From positions 104,332,292 to 104,396,291 of the forward strand of contig CM059191.1 in NCBI GenBank assembly GCA_030323885.1: 64,000 nt of DNA, in the 5' to 3' direction. Every line of letters begins with the position of its first letter. Position 1 is the stretch's first letter. Made by a program: the position numbers and the translations under genes. The DNA comes from Branchipolynoe longqiensis (lineage: Eukaryota; Annelida; Polychaeta; Phyllodocida; Polynoidae). The notes below the pieces were generated by a model, which saw nothing but the letters and a program-made list of their open reading frames with translations, had not been told where the DNA came from and did not search any database. This document shows, piece by piece, positions 13,596 through 18,989 of this stretch.

Positions 13596-15498
13596 CACCT
13601 CCCCTGCTGCTTTGCTCTCCCCCCCCCCCCACACCCCGCATTGAAGGAGGGGGGGGGGCGTGTTAACTTTGCGATCCATGTGCCCAGCAATGAACCCGAA
13701 TGACCGTCCCCGCTCATTCCAGACAATTGAAAGGTACTAATATTGATTTAATGTCAGGGTCTGTACGGGGCCTGGAAAGTCTTGAAAAGTCTTGAACAGT
13801 CTTGAACTTTGTTTGCTCCATTTCAAGGTCTTGAAAAGCCTTGAATTCCATTCAACTGTCCATTCAACTGTCCCCACTGATCGAATTAGTCTGAAATCGC
13901 CATTCGTCATTGTTGTTTTTTCCTGAAATCCAAATGAAAATAGTCTTGAATTCTTATCAAAAACAGCCTTTAAAAGCCTTGAAGTTGAAGTAGCCTTGAA
14001 TTCCATATCTTCACACATGTCCTGACCTTGTAATGTTGTGACAGGTTACACGAGTTTGACGACCAGGTGCAGTGGGTGCGGGAGGGGATGGCCCGGGTCA
14101 TACCCGTGCCACTGCTGTCATTATTCACCGGATACGAGCTGGAAACCATGGTAACTACACTCCTACCGCCATCTTGGACACCAGTAACCAGCACCACGTC
14201 GCTATAGCGACCATAGTTTGAATTTAGCAAAATGATCAAACCCGCCATCTAGCAGTGCGATAAGTATCAGCCAAAGAAAATGCCTTTAGTAGCTTCTCAA
14301 CAACAGCTTTCGGTAATTTTAATTTTCTTCTGTTGTTGAAAATATTTGTCTCCGCAGTCTATTTGTTCAAAAAATGGTTTATAATTAACGATTTGAGCCA
14401 TTGCAAATAATGAATTAGCCAAATTTAAGTAGATCATTTTTAGATTTTTGAAGACAAAATGTATGTATAGGCAGACAAACCTTCATGTGTTCATGGATTC
14501 ATACATTTAATTAGACATACATACATACATACATACATACATACATACATACATACATACACATACACACTTACACACACACATACAACTATACATACAC
14601 ACATACATACTTACATACACACAGCGTTACTCCGGCTGCAACATACAGGCGAGTTGCACCCCTGTGCCTTGTCACAAATCTCACTGCTCCTCTCCCACCA
14701 GGTGTGTGGCAGCCCCGACATCCCGCTGAACCTGCTCAAGTCCGTCGCCACCTACAAGGGCATCGACGCCAGCTCGCCGCTCGTCCAGTGGTTCTGGGAG
14801 ACGATGGAGGAGTTCTCCAACACCGAGCGCTCCCTATTCCTGCGCTTCGTGTGGGGACGCACGCGCCTGCCCAGAACCATTGCCGACTTCCGGGGGCGGG
14901 ACTTCGTGCTGCAGGTGAATAGCCACCCCTCATCTCCACCCCAACCTCCCACCTCCTACCTGAAGGGATGGCCGAATGAGTTGAGCATCCGTCTCCCGCT
15001 TCAGTAAATCGTGTGCTTCAAACCCTAGTGGAGTCAAACCAATGACTTCTACTTGTCGCTTCCTAGCCAGGTGCTCTGCATTATTGGGATACGGCAAGGA
15101 CTGGTTGGCTCAGTGTCAGGATAATGAGACTGAGTGGGATATCGCGCCCGGTTTTGATAGAAGCTTATATGTTGTTAGGGCATGAACTGTCAACCAATCA
15201 CTGACCGCCTGTTTTGTTTCAGGTGCTGGACAAGTACAGTCCTCCGGACCACTTCCTGCCCGAATCGTACACGTGCTTCTTCCTGCTGAAGATGCCACGC
15301 TACTCCTGCCGAGAGGTGCTCCGTGAGAAGCTCAAATATGCTATCCACTTCTGCAAGTCCATCGACACCGATGACTATGCACGCATCGCACTCACCGGGG
15401 ACCCTCTCGAAGAGGACTCGACCGAGGAGAGCGATAGTGACGCCATCGACAGCGTCACAGAGTCCGAAGGAGAGCTCGTCGACTCTGAGGAAGAGTAG
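828..15498 (+). CDS. HERC2: HERC2 E3 ubiquitin ligase, C-terminal ten coding exons (5' part off window)
   Basis: This is the 3' end of HERC2, a giant ubiquitin ligase of about 4,800 residues in vertebrates that acts in DNA-damage signalling, centrosome integrity and protein turnover. Exons: 828-923, 4707-4840, 7597-7755, 8780-9005, 10054-10248, 10937-11071, 13118-13280, 14045-14150, 14702-14914 and 15223-15498. All junctions are GT-AG and the phases match, giving 566 residues and a TAG stop. The order is the end of an RCC1-like domain ([15 protein letters not shown], then [10 protein letters not shown]), a linker (exon 3), and a HECT domain from exon 4 to the end. The catalytic Cys is codon 15274-15276 in SYTCFFLLK, 74 residues from the C-terminus, where HERC2 is known to carry it. 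The tail after ITLTG-type sequence is acidic ([11 protein letters not shown]). The family call rests on very close residue-by-residue similarity to known HERC2; paralogs HERC1 and HERC3-6 fit much less well. The 5' exons lie left of the window. No truncation or frameshift is seen. Confidence 0.97.
945..3530 (+). repeat. ~90-bp tandem satellite in HERC2 intron, interrupted by an insertion
   Basis: Units of about 89-90 bp ('gaatggccacttctaggtca', 'gtgccctggttagtgagtag', 'gaacaatgcaactcgctgag', 'taatacgtaggaacacgct') run from about 945 to 1347 and from 2428 to about 3530. Units vary by point changes (gccctgg/gctctag, gagagtt/cgtgtgagtt). The later units (from about 3170) share a 'gtgatgtagccaccaaac' variant, which shows local amplification. 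The array carries no open frame of note. Confidence 0.93.
1348..2427. mobile_element. 1080-bp insertion in the satellite, flanked by ACACGCT duplication
   Basis: The satellite is cut inside a unit. ACACGCT stands at 1341-1347 and again at 2428-2434, exactly as a 7-bp target-site duplication would. The ends are imperfect inverted repeats (TATAGAAACACGGAT at the left; ATCCGTATATTTTT at the right). Interior short ORFs show no recognisable transposase, so this looks like a non-autonomous DNA element, possibly hAT-like by duplication size. The superfamily is a guess. Confidence 0.72.
3566..3888 (+). mobile_element. SINE-A, full-length tRNA-derived copy with 13-bp TSD
   Basis: The tRNA-like head (A-box-like 'gatggccgaattgttaagag', B-box-like 'gagttcaaacccc') is followed by the shared body 'cttgtcgttatttagcctgg', 'ggcaggataat', 'gggcagcactataaagtc' and the tail 'gaccttagatggtgctagg' plus a CAA-rich end. 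ATCCAACTTGCTG flanks it on both sides (3553-3565 and 3889-3901), a target-site duplication that proves retrotransposition. It lies in the HERC2 intron between exons A and B. Confidence 0.92.
3975..4166. mobile_element. pogo/Tigger-like MITE, TA target duplication
   Basis: A 192-bp element has perfect 13-bp ends CAGTAAAACCTCT and AGAGGTTTTACTG, flanked by TA at 3973-3974 and 4167-4168. CAGTARAACCTCT-type ends with TA duplication are the hallmark of pogo/Tigger transposons of the Tc1/mariner superfamily. There is no coding capacity. Internal 'gaccgacc' and 'ggtcgat' motifs form extra inverted pairs. Confidence 0.9.
4212..4541 (+). mobile_element. SINE-A, full-length copy with short TSD
   Basis: Same family as the copy at 3566. 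The head is 'ctggccgaaccggtagggtg', the B box 'gagttcggttcccggtcgag', then the body with 'gggcagcactataaacccac' and the tail 'gaccttagatgtggccagga' ending in CAACAACCAACC. CTCAACAG occurs at 4204-4211 and 4542-4549 as a target duplication. It is intronic in HERC2. Confidence 0.9.
4707..4840 (+). CDS. HERC2: HERC2 exon B: end of RCC1-like domain
   Basis: The acceptor is tgtttcag and the donor CAG|GTGAAG. The exon encodes [19 protein letters not shown] and on through [23 protein letters not shown] is the conserved RCC1 strand that closes the propeller. The exon starts with the bases GTAAGAAG, themselves a donor-like sequence identical to the upstream intron's first eight bases. It ends on a codon boundary. 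Confidence 0.95.
4890..5345 (+). repeat. ~130-150-bp degenerate tandem repeat ('gatcctggtcaaggcacc')
   Basis: About three to four diverged copies of 'gatcctggtcaaggcacc', 'gtacacataaaatgacacca', 'tttaaaagtttgggttttgt' and 'aattaatcttggttaagg' follow HERC2 exon B. The same repeat continues at 6769-6960 and 7255-7290 after the composite element at 5346-6768, so that element landed inside the array. Confidence 0.8.
5346..6768. mobile_element. Composite element with AT duplication, short TIRs and mirrored GT/AC arms
   Basis: The ends are GGGGACCTTTCA (left) and TGAAAGGTCCCC (right), flanked by AT at 5344-5345 and 6769-6770. The flanking repeat read without the insert gives 'ttgtaattaatctt', which fixes the boundary. 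Between the ends is a G/T-rich run (5430-6085, units like 'ggtgtaggtgtgtggtgggg') and then its reverse complement in C/A-rich form (6125-6655). The two are separated by a short spacer with 'gtgccactctgcaagac'. The proline- and histidine-rich frames here are by-products. A second copy lies at 43683-44287. No transposase is present. Confidence 0.82.
7200..7252 (+). mobile_element. SINE-A 3' fragment
   Basis: This is only the tail of SINE-A: 'cctgatatgaccttagatgt', 'tgccaggacgtaaaac' and a CAACAACCAAC end. The head is missing. Confidence 0.75.
7331..7573. mobile_element. CAGGGTC MITE, diverged copy abutting HERC2 exon C
   Basis: The ~243-bp element carries the internal repeats 'gtcttgaaaagccttgaatt' and 'cgccattcgccattgttgtc' shared with copies at 13755 and 53769, and ends 'gtgtacagaccct'. 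The left end is decayed (caggatccat). It ends about 24 bases before the exon, so its end lies in the branch-point/polypyrimidine zone of the acceptor. Confidence 0.8.
7597..7755 (+). CDS. HERC2: HERC2 exon C: linker between RCC1 domain and HECT
   Basis: A 53-codon phase-0 exon reads [20 protein letters not shown] and continues to [11 protein letters not shown]. The acceptor is tctcacag and the donor AAG|GTAAGT. It corresponds to the HERC2 segment between RLD3 and the HECT fold. A MITE copy ends only about 24 bases upstream of this exon. Confidence 0.94.
7815..8390. mobile_element. Probable MITE with CAGTCACACTA ends, carrying a nested tRNA-like SINE
   Basis: Left 'cagtcacactac' (from 7819) is mirrored by 'tagtgtgactg' near 8375. 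The interior has inverted 'cttcttgcaacca'/'ggttgcaagaag' and repeated 'gtcgcaaggt'. At 8043-8370 sits a tRNA-related SINE of another type (A-box-like 'gtggagtggttagagtg', B-box 'ggtggttcgattccccgtg'), ending in an A-rich tail at 8350-8365. No clear target duplication is visible for the outer element. Confidence 0.5.
8395..8650. mobile_element. Partial arm of the TTAA foldback element
   Basis: The block shares 'aatttaggtactggtgcact', 'aagcatttgttgcttcac' and 'gaacctgttacttactgg' with the left arm of the foldback element at 18080-18752. It is truncated at both sides and non-coding. Confidence 0.6.
8780..9005 (+). CDS. HERC2: HERC2 exon D: start of HECT region
   Basis: The acceptor is tcctcacag and the donor G|GTGAGT. 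The product starts [20 protein letters not shown] and ends HRVWKVKFI. It is basic ([13 protein letters not shown]) and leads into the HECT N-lobe; conservation to known HERC2 is near-complete here. It ends in phase 1. Confidence 0.96.
9048..9285 (+). mobile_element. SINE-B (mollusc-type) without tRNA head
   Basis: It starts at 'aaccagtggtccacaactgg' and runs through 'tgtgctgtcctgtctgtgg', 'gctgcttatcggaaagagta', 'gtttgacgtccaatcgccaa' and 'gtgtcattaaataaaacaag'. This core is one I associate with SINEs widespread in mollusc genomes. The tRNA-related 5' part, present in the copy at 36803, is missing. It lies in the HERC2 intron after exon D. Confidence 0.85.
9385..9570 (+). mobile_element. SINE fragment, second 3'-tail subfamily
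   Basis: The stretch contains 'ggataaggaagaccatttgt' and 'ttaatggatgtaacaaaac'. The same alternative tail is seen after SINE heads at 23298 and 56985 and in reverse near 55440-55530. The head is not preserved here. Confidence 0.5.
10054..10248 (+). CDS. HERC2: HERC2 exon E: HECT N-lobe
   Basis: The acceptor is tttgcag and the donor G|GTAAGC. The exon encodes [20 protein letters not shown], then [13 protein letters not shown] and [16 protein letters not shown] is the HECT N-lobe motif equivalent to the D-x-GG-x-x-(R/S)E element of this fold. Both ends are phase 1. Confidence 0.96.
10287..10615 (+). mobile_element. SINE-A, near full-length
   Basis: The tRNA-like head 'gtaggcgagttggtagcgtg' with the 'gaagtttgaatccaagcc' box is followed by the full body ('cttgtcgctacctagcatgg', 'ggggcagcactataatgtc') and the tail 'gacctgagatgtttccagga' with an A-rich end. 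It sits 40 bases after HERC2 exon E. Confidence 0.88.
10937..11071 (+). CDS. HERC2: HERC2 exon F: HECT N-lobe
   Basis: The acceptor is cctcag and the donor G|GTGAGT. It encodes [20 protein letters not shown], then [20 protein letters not shown]-x-x-L-G-x-A-I is the conserved HECT helix that builds the E2-binding N-lobe. It ends in phase 1. Confidence 0.96.
11085..11295. mobile_element. Right-arm fragment of the TTAA foldback element
   Basis: 'aatctacttgactttagttt', 'gtaactttgattagaaattg', 'gtgcacatcgaaatgctgga' and 'gacatgttctactaaattga' match the right arm of the 18080-18752 element and the copy at 58225. It starts 15 bases after the exon F donor. Confidence 0.65.
11300..11820 (+). repeat. 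Degenerate 'gtaagacatgtg' repeats with AT-rich insertion
   Basis: Short repeats of the type 'gtaagacgtgtgtaagaggt' occur at 11320-11440 and 11735-11815 and resume at 12855-12905 beyond a LINE fragment. Between them, 11450-11730 is AT-rich with repeated 'tgtatcaaaat' and 'ctgtatc' words. Nothing coding is seen. Confidence 0.6.
11822..12835 (+). pseudogene. 5'-truncated non-LTR retrotransposon, RNase H region and 3' UTR
   Basis: The frame reads [16 protein letters not shown], a TGA stop, then [12 protein letters not shown]: the C-terminal RNase H signature (VPGH-x-G-x-x-GN-x-x-AD) of I/Jockey-type LINEs, with a stop where a Glu is expected. An open stretch of 147 codons follows to 12358 and includes a zinc-knuckle-like C-x2-C ([18 protein letters not shown]). 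The 3' UTR ends about 12835 ('aaagaaaccaccaatcaatt'), and the same 130-base tail occurs alone at 40705-40830. No reverse transcriptase is left. It is dead and lies inside a HERC2 intron. Confidence 0.85.
12905..13095 (+). mobile_element. SINE-D (tRNA-derived) just upstream of HERC2 exon G
   Basis: The copy starts with 'gtagtagtttgcactgacct' and has an A-box-like 'ggtggtgtaatggttagcac', a B-box-like 'gtgggttcgagtcctgctct', and the end 'cccattttcatgacccccac'. Copies at 33393 and 33633 share this layout. It stops about 25 bases before the exon. Confidence 0.82.
13118..13280 (+). CDS. HERC2: HERC2 exon G: HECT N-lobe
   Basis: The acceptor is ttggcag and the donor AG|GTACAC, with phase 2 at the 3' end. 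It encodes [20 protein letters not shown], then EYVRLALHY. The exon is preceded within about 25 bases by a tRNA-related SINE copy (12905-13090). The donor GTACAC is weak at +4 to +6, so this junction deserves cDNA support, but the phase match with the next exon is exact. Confidence 0.93.
13540..13660 (+). repeat. (GT)n microsatellite and poly-C/poly-G runs
   Basis: A run of about 17 GT dinucleotides sits at 13561-13593, followed by a C10 run near 13620 and a G9 run near 13650. It is in the HERC2 intron between exons G and H. The ORFs on both strands here are repeat artefacts. Confidence 0.9.
13755..14030. mobile_element. CAGGGTC MITE with 6-bp TSD, forming the HERC2 exon H acceptor region
   Basis: A 276-bp element begins CAGGGTCTGTACGGGG and ends near GACCTTG. 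It is flanked by TAATGT at 13749-13754 and 14031-14036. The interior has the 'gtcttgaaaagccttgaatt' repeats shared with 7331 and 53769. Exon H begins at 14045, so only 14 bases separate element and exon. Confidence 0.87.
14045..14150 (+). CDS. HERC2: HERC2 exon H: HECT N-lobe
   Basis: The acceptor is gttgtgacag and the donor ATG|GTAACT. It encodes [20 protein letters not shown] and then [21 protein letters not shown] is the HECT 'F-x-P-x-E-L-x-x-L/M' segment. A MITE with a 6-bp target duplication ends 14 bases before this exon and supplies most of the acceptor region. Confidence 0.95.
14515..14625 (+). repeat. (CATA)n / (CA)n microsatellite
   Basis: Roughly 12 perfect CATA units are followed by mixed CACA/CATA, about 80 bases before HERC2 exon I. 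Confidence 0.92.
14702..14914 (+). CDS. HERC2: HERC2 exon I: HECT N-lobe to hinge
   Basis: A 71-codon phase-0 exon with acceptor tcccaccag and donor CAG|GTGAAT. It encodes [20 protein letters not shown], the conserved VQWFWE and [12 protein letters not shown] of HECT domains, and ends [10 protein letters not shown] at the lobe hinge. A long (CATA)n/(CA)n run lies upstream at 14515-14625. Confidence 0.96.
14960..15150 (+). mobile_element. SINE-A, 3'-truncated
   Basis: The head 'gatggccgaatgagttgagc' is followed by 'cttgtcgcttcctagccagg' and 'tggctcagtgtcaggataat', and the copy breaks off at 'gggatatcg'. It lies between HERC2 exons I and J. Confidence 0.85.
15223..15498 (+). CDS. HERC2: HERC2 terminal exon J: HECT C-lobe with catalytic Cys and stop
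   Basis: The acceptor is gttttgtttcag. The exon encodes [18 protein letters not shown] and on: Cys18 of the exon (15274-15276) is the thioester-forming residue. Then come [20 protein letters not shown] and an acidic Glu/Asp/Ser-rich tail ending DSEEE-stop. In HECT enzymes this Cys takes ubiquitin from the E2 before transfer to the substrate. No AATAAA is seen in the first kilobase after the stop; the nearest are at 16609-16614 (inside a repeat) and 16905-16910. Confidence 0.97.
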   Translation: MLDKYSPPDHFLPESYTCFFLLKMPRYSCREVLREKLKYAIHFCKSIDTDDYARIALTGDPLEEDSTEESDSDAIDSVTESEGELVDSEEE

Positions 15499-16335
15499 AT
15501 CTACATTGCGCAGTCTAGCGAATAGCATTTAATCTGAACTCATGATAAAATGAGAAATGAGGGGCTCACTAAAAGGCAAATACAAGTATGAAGTCAGTCT
15601 CAGCAAGGCTGTCACAGCAGGTGATAACCCTGTCGACTATCATCTGCACACACTGAAATTGACGACTAAATTAGGCTATTTTATAGAGCGCAGCAGTCCA
15701 AGATGGCGACAATGAATAAGGGATCAAGTCATGGAATGATTGAGGTCACCATGCTGAGGGTGATTGAGGTTACCAAAGTAATTGTGATCACCAATGTGAT
15801 TGTCATCACCAATGTGATTGTCATCACCAAGGTGATTGAGGTTACCAAGGAAGACTTCTTCCTATTATTAGGTTATTATTAAGAGTGCGGTGTGATATAT
15901 TATATATATATATAATGTTTCATCCTTGTAAAAAGGCTTAGATAATGTCAGGAGGCCCGTTGATAACAGCTAGGACTCATGGCACAGCTGTCGTTTTTTT
16001 TTATTCATTGATTAAGCACGCCTGGCGGGGGTGTTGCTAAGATACGTGACTAGGGAGGATACGTTTTAATGTGATACACTCAACATGTGATACATGCAAG
16101 TCCCTCAGTGGGAGGGATCACGTGGTCGAACGTAGCTGTACGTGTCAAACCGGCCACCTGTGTGTAGTGTAGTCTAGTCAGTGACCTACTGCCGAAAAGG
16201 GACAGGGGAGAGGGGGCAGATCCCCCCCCCCCCCCCAATTGTTGGGATCACAGTTTGCCCGCCTAGGTGGCGCTGCAAGCGATGCTCACACTCACAGGAC
16301 GCCGGCGTTCCCACCAGCCCCCCGGTATAGTCCAA
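15499..16335 (+). other. HERC2 3' UTR / downstream flank
   Basis: After the stop, the sequence has short repeats ('attgtcatcaccaatgtg' at 15770-15845), an AT run at 15895-15912, 'ccaagatggcg' at 15700-15710 and a C13 run at about 16225. No poly(A) signal is seen before 16609, so the UTR length is uncertain. Confidence 0.55.
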
Positions 16336-16690
16336 TCAGGATAAAGCGGCATAGTCCGATGAAAGGATCACATTTTCTAAACTAAAATATTTGCATAAAT
16401 TTGATTCTACATATATAATTTAGATACTGATGCACGTACAAAGCATTTGTTGCTGCATAGAAGGGGATATTAAACCAATTTAATAGAACCTATTACTGCT
16501 GAAGTCTGTGGTGTCAGTCTTTCGATATGTTTGCCAAAATTAATTTGGCATGTTTTCACCACAAATATCTCCACAAAGTTAGCAATTTAAAAGAAGTTAC
16601 TTTAAGTTAATAAAGGTAGATTATAATGGTCAAGCTGATGTATTTATCTTGGAAAATGGCAGAAACTCAAAAATCATCAGACTGTGCAAC
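16335..16690. mobile_element. Left-arm half of the TTAA foldback element
   Basis: It begins 'aaagcggcatagtccgatga' and continues with 'tttagatactgatgcacg', 'aagcatttgttgctgcatag', 'ccacaaatatctccacaaag' and 'gtagattataatggtcaagc', matching the left half of 18080-18752 in the same order. The AATAAA at 16609-16614 lies within it. Confidence 0.75.
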
Positions 16691-16937
16691 TTTACGCCTC
16701 TGCATCTCTACTCAAGCGTAACCATCGTGAACGTGAACATATCAGCTGAACACAATCAGGAAATGGCACCGCTCTATCCATTTAGATTTGTTAGCTTAGG
16801 ATTGTCCCCCCCCCCCCCCATGTTATTTATTTGTATTTATTTAATTAGTTTTTTTTGTGAGGTGGTTTTTTTTTGGGGGGGGGGGGACTCTCATACCTGA
16901 CTAAAATAAACCTTATGTTACGTGTTGTATATTTCAA

Positions 16938-17430
16938 TCAATCAATAGTTCCGTCCTCTAGTCGAGGGTTGGATGCAATGGTTCTCCACTTGTCCCGATG
17001 GTGTGCTGTTCTGATAGACTGAATAATTCAAGCCTGTCCACTGTGAAATATTTGTAAACCATGATGTTCTTGGTCTCCCTCTCCCTCTGCTGCCATTCAC
17101 CTTCCCTTCCAACAATGTACGGTATATTGAACTCTGACGAATTATGTGGCCAAAATAAAGAAGTTAATAATATCGGCCTGGTTTGTACAATGTTCGTACA
17201 TTCCATGTTCCAATCTTTAGCACCTTTCCTCCAGTTTTCAGTTGCCTGACATCAGATGCATACCTTCCTATTTTAGGCTTTGGGTTTACATTGTCATTAC
17301 TAGGTTTCTTAATAGTTGAAGGAAAGGTGCCTCCACTGTAGCTATTAGGAGGCTTCCCCGCAGAGGGACCAGAGTTGTCTCCATCTCTAAATTTGCTTCC
17401 ATTAATTACCATTGCTTACTATGGGTAAAT
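16938..17430 (-). pseudogene. Internally deleted LINE (RTE-like), N- and C-terminal ends joined
   Basis: On the minus strand a frame reads GKVLKIGTWNVRTLYKPG, the start of an RTE-type apurinic endonuclease (IGTWNVRTL). About 100 bases later come GKVNGSRGRGRPRTSW and WTGLNYS, then in a shifted frame HHRDKWRTIASNP: the conserved C-terminal tail of the same LINE class. The whole reverse transcriptase between them is missing. It is a relic in the intergenic region. Confidence 0.75.
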
Positions 17431-17439
17431 ACTTGGTAG

Positions 17440-18075
17440 GTTCCCCTTCCTTTCCAAGGTGACTGGCCACTTACTCATCTTTGTCAGAGTGTGCCCTGAT
17501 GAGCCACATCATCTTGCTGTTACACCTTCAAAGCTATTGATCTTCTAACTCATCATTTAAATAGGCCAATATTATTTCCAATAAAGCAGTGCTGTCTGGT
17601 CTAGTTCCCTGAGTCCCCACTAACCGGAACTGGCGCTTTCCCCCCATATATATATGTGATGTATAACGTATTATACGAGTATAAGGATACGTAAGGGAAT
17701 ATTACTTATTATTATTAAACTCCGTAAGATGCAACACTGTAATATACCTGTAATCTCTTTTTTTATATACTTTCTTTTTCCCTTTCATGACAAAAAGTAT
17801 AAAATACCGAATAGGTATAATTTTTGGAGGGCGCCAGAGGCTACATCACCTTATTACATGATCACGTGGTCGGTGGGTGCGGTTTTGGTCCATTGTAGTG
17901 TGTTTACACATCTTCACACACACATTATTAGGTGTTCTGTCGGGGCGCAGTGGGGGGGGGGGGGTTAGTTCATTGTTGTTTTTATTCGAATTTTCGTGTC
18001 AACAATCACTTGTGTGTTGTGCAAACCGTCCTTTTTCCAGTACGATCAGAGGTAAGCTCCATTACTGTGGCATAA
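17440..18075 (+). other. Intergenic, no recognised feature
   Basis: AT-rich sequence contains a G12 run near 17953 and a few short ORFs with no family resemblance. No splice-supported exon is seen. Confidence 0.5.
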
Positions 18076-18079
18076 TTAA

Positions 18080-18752
18080 AGATGCATAGTCCGATGAAAG
18101 CACCGACTTTTACTAACCTTAAGAAACCAACCAACCTAGATTTGATCCTATGTGCCTAACTTAGATACTGGTGTACTCATTAAACTTGTATTAAGGAAAT
18201 ATTAAGTATATTTAACACAATCTGTTCCTGATGAAATCTGTTATGTCCAACATGTTTACATGCACGCTAAAATGACTGATTTGTTTCCCTTCAAATATCT
18301 CCAACGGTAACCCTTTTACAATAGAAGTTACCTCAATCTAAAGTCAAGTAGATTATAACGTTCAACATAATATGTTTACCTAAGAGAAATATGGCAGAAA
18401 CTATTAAACTTTAATTAAAGTTGCCTTGTCCGATGGTCATTTTCCGAGATAAATATATTAGATTGATTGTTCTAATCTACTTTACTTTAGTTTGAAGTAA
18501 CCTTTATTGTAAACGGCTAACCTTAGAAAGATTTTAAGTGCAACCTGGCAAAATTCATTTTGGCAAGCATGCCAAAACTCTGACAACATAGGCTTCTGTG
18601 GTAACAAGTTCTATTAAATTGCCTCACTATTCCTTTCTATGCGGTGATAAATGTTTAACAAGTGCACCATTATTTAAGTTAGACATATAGAATAAAATCT
18701 AAATAATTCTTTTTGTTTTAAAAATGTTATGTTTTCAATGGACTATGCATCT
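18080..18752. mobile_element. Foldback MITE with TTAA target duplication
   Basis: TTAA at 18076-18079 and 18753-18756 flanks AGATGCATAGTCC at the left and GGACTATGCATCT at the right. The two halves are diverged reverse complements meeting near 18415-18430 ('ctttaattaaag'). Partial copies lie at 8395, 11085, 16335, 55208, 55965 and 58225. TTAA duplication is typical of piggyBac or Kolobok elements; no transposase is present. Confidence 0.87.
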
Positions 18753-18944
18753 TTAACGGAGCTGGAGTGGTTCTGGCGCTGTGCTCCATGTCTGTGCTGA
18801 TTCTGGTTACAACGGTGGCCACCGAATACATGGCTACCTGGCCACAAAAAAAACCCGGCTAATATGAAATTAATTGTAATTTTCTTCATAAATTTTGGGG
18901 TATATATTCTCTGTGTTTTGTGGTATGATGAAATATTTGTGATT

Positions 18945-18947
18945 GCT

Positions 18948-18982
<35 letters not shown>

Positions 18983-18985
18983 ATT
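18945..18985 (+). repeat. (AAT)n microsatellite
   Basis: About ten AAT units lie in intergenic sequence. Confidence 0.9.
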
Positions 18986-18989
18986 AATA

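Noticed and set aside
16609..16614. AATAAA as the HERC2 poly(A) signal
   Set aside because: It lies 1.1 kb after the stop inside a foldback-element half; it may be used but nothing in the sequence favours it over 16905-16910.
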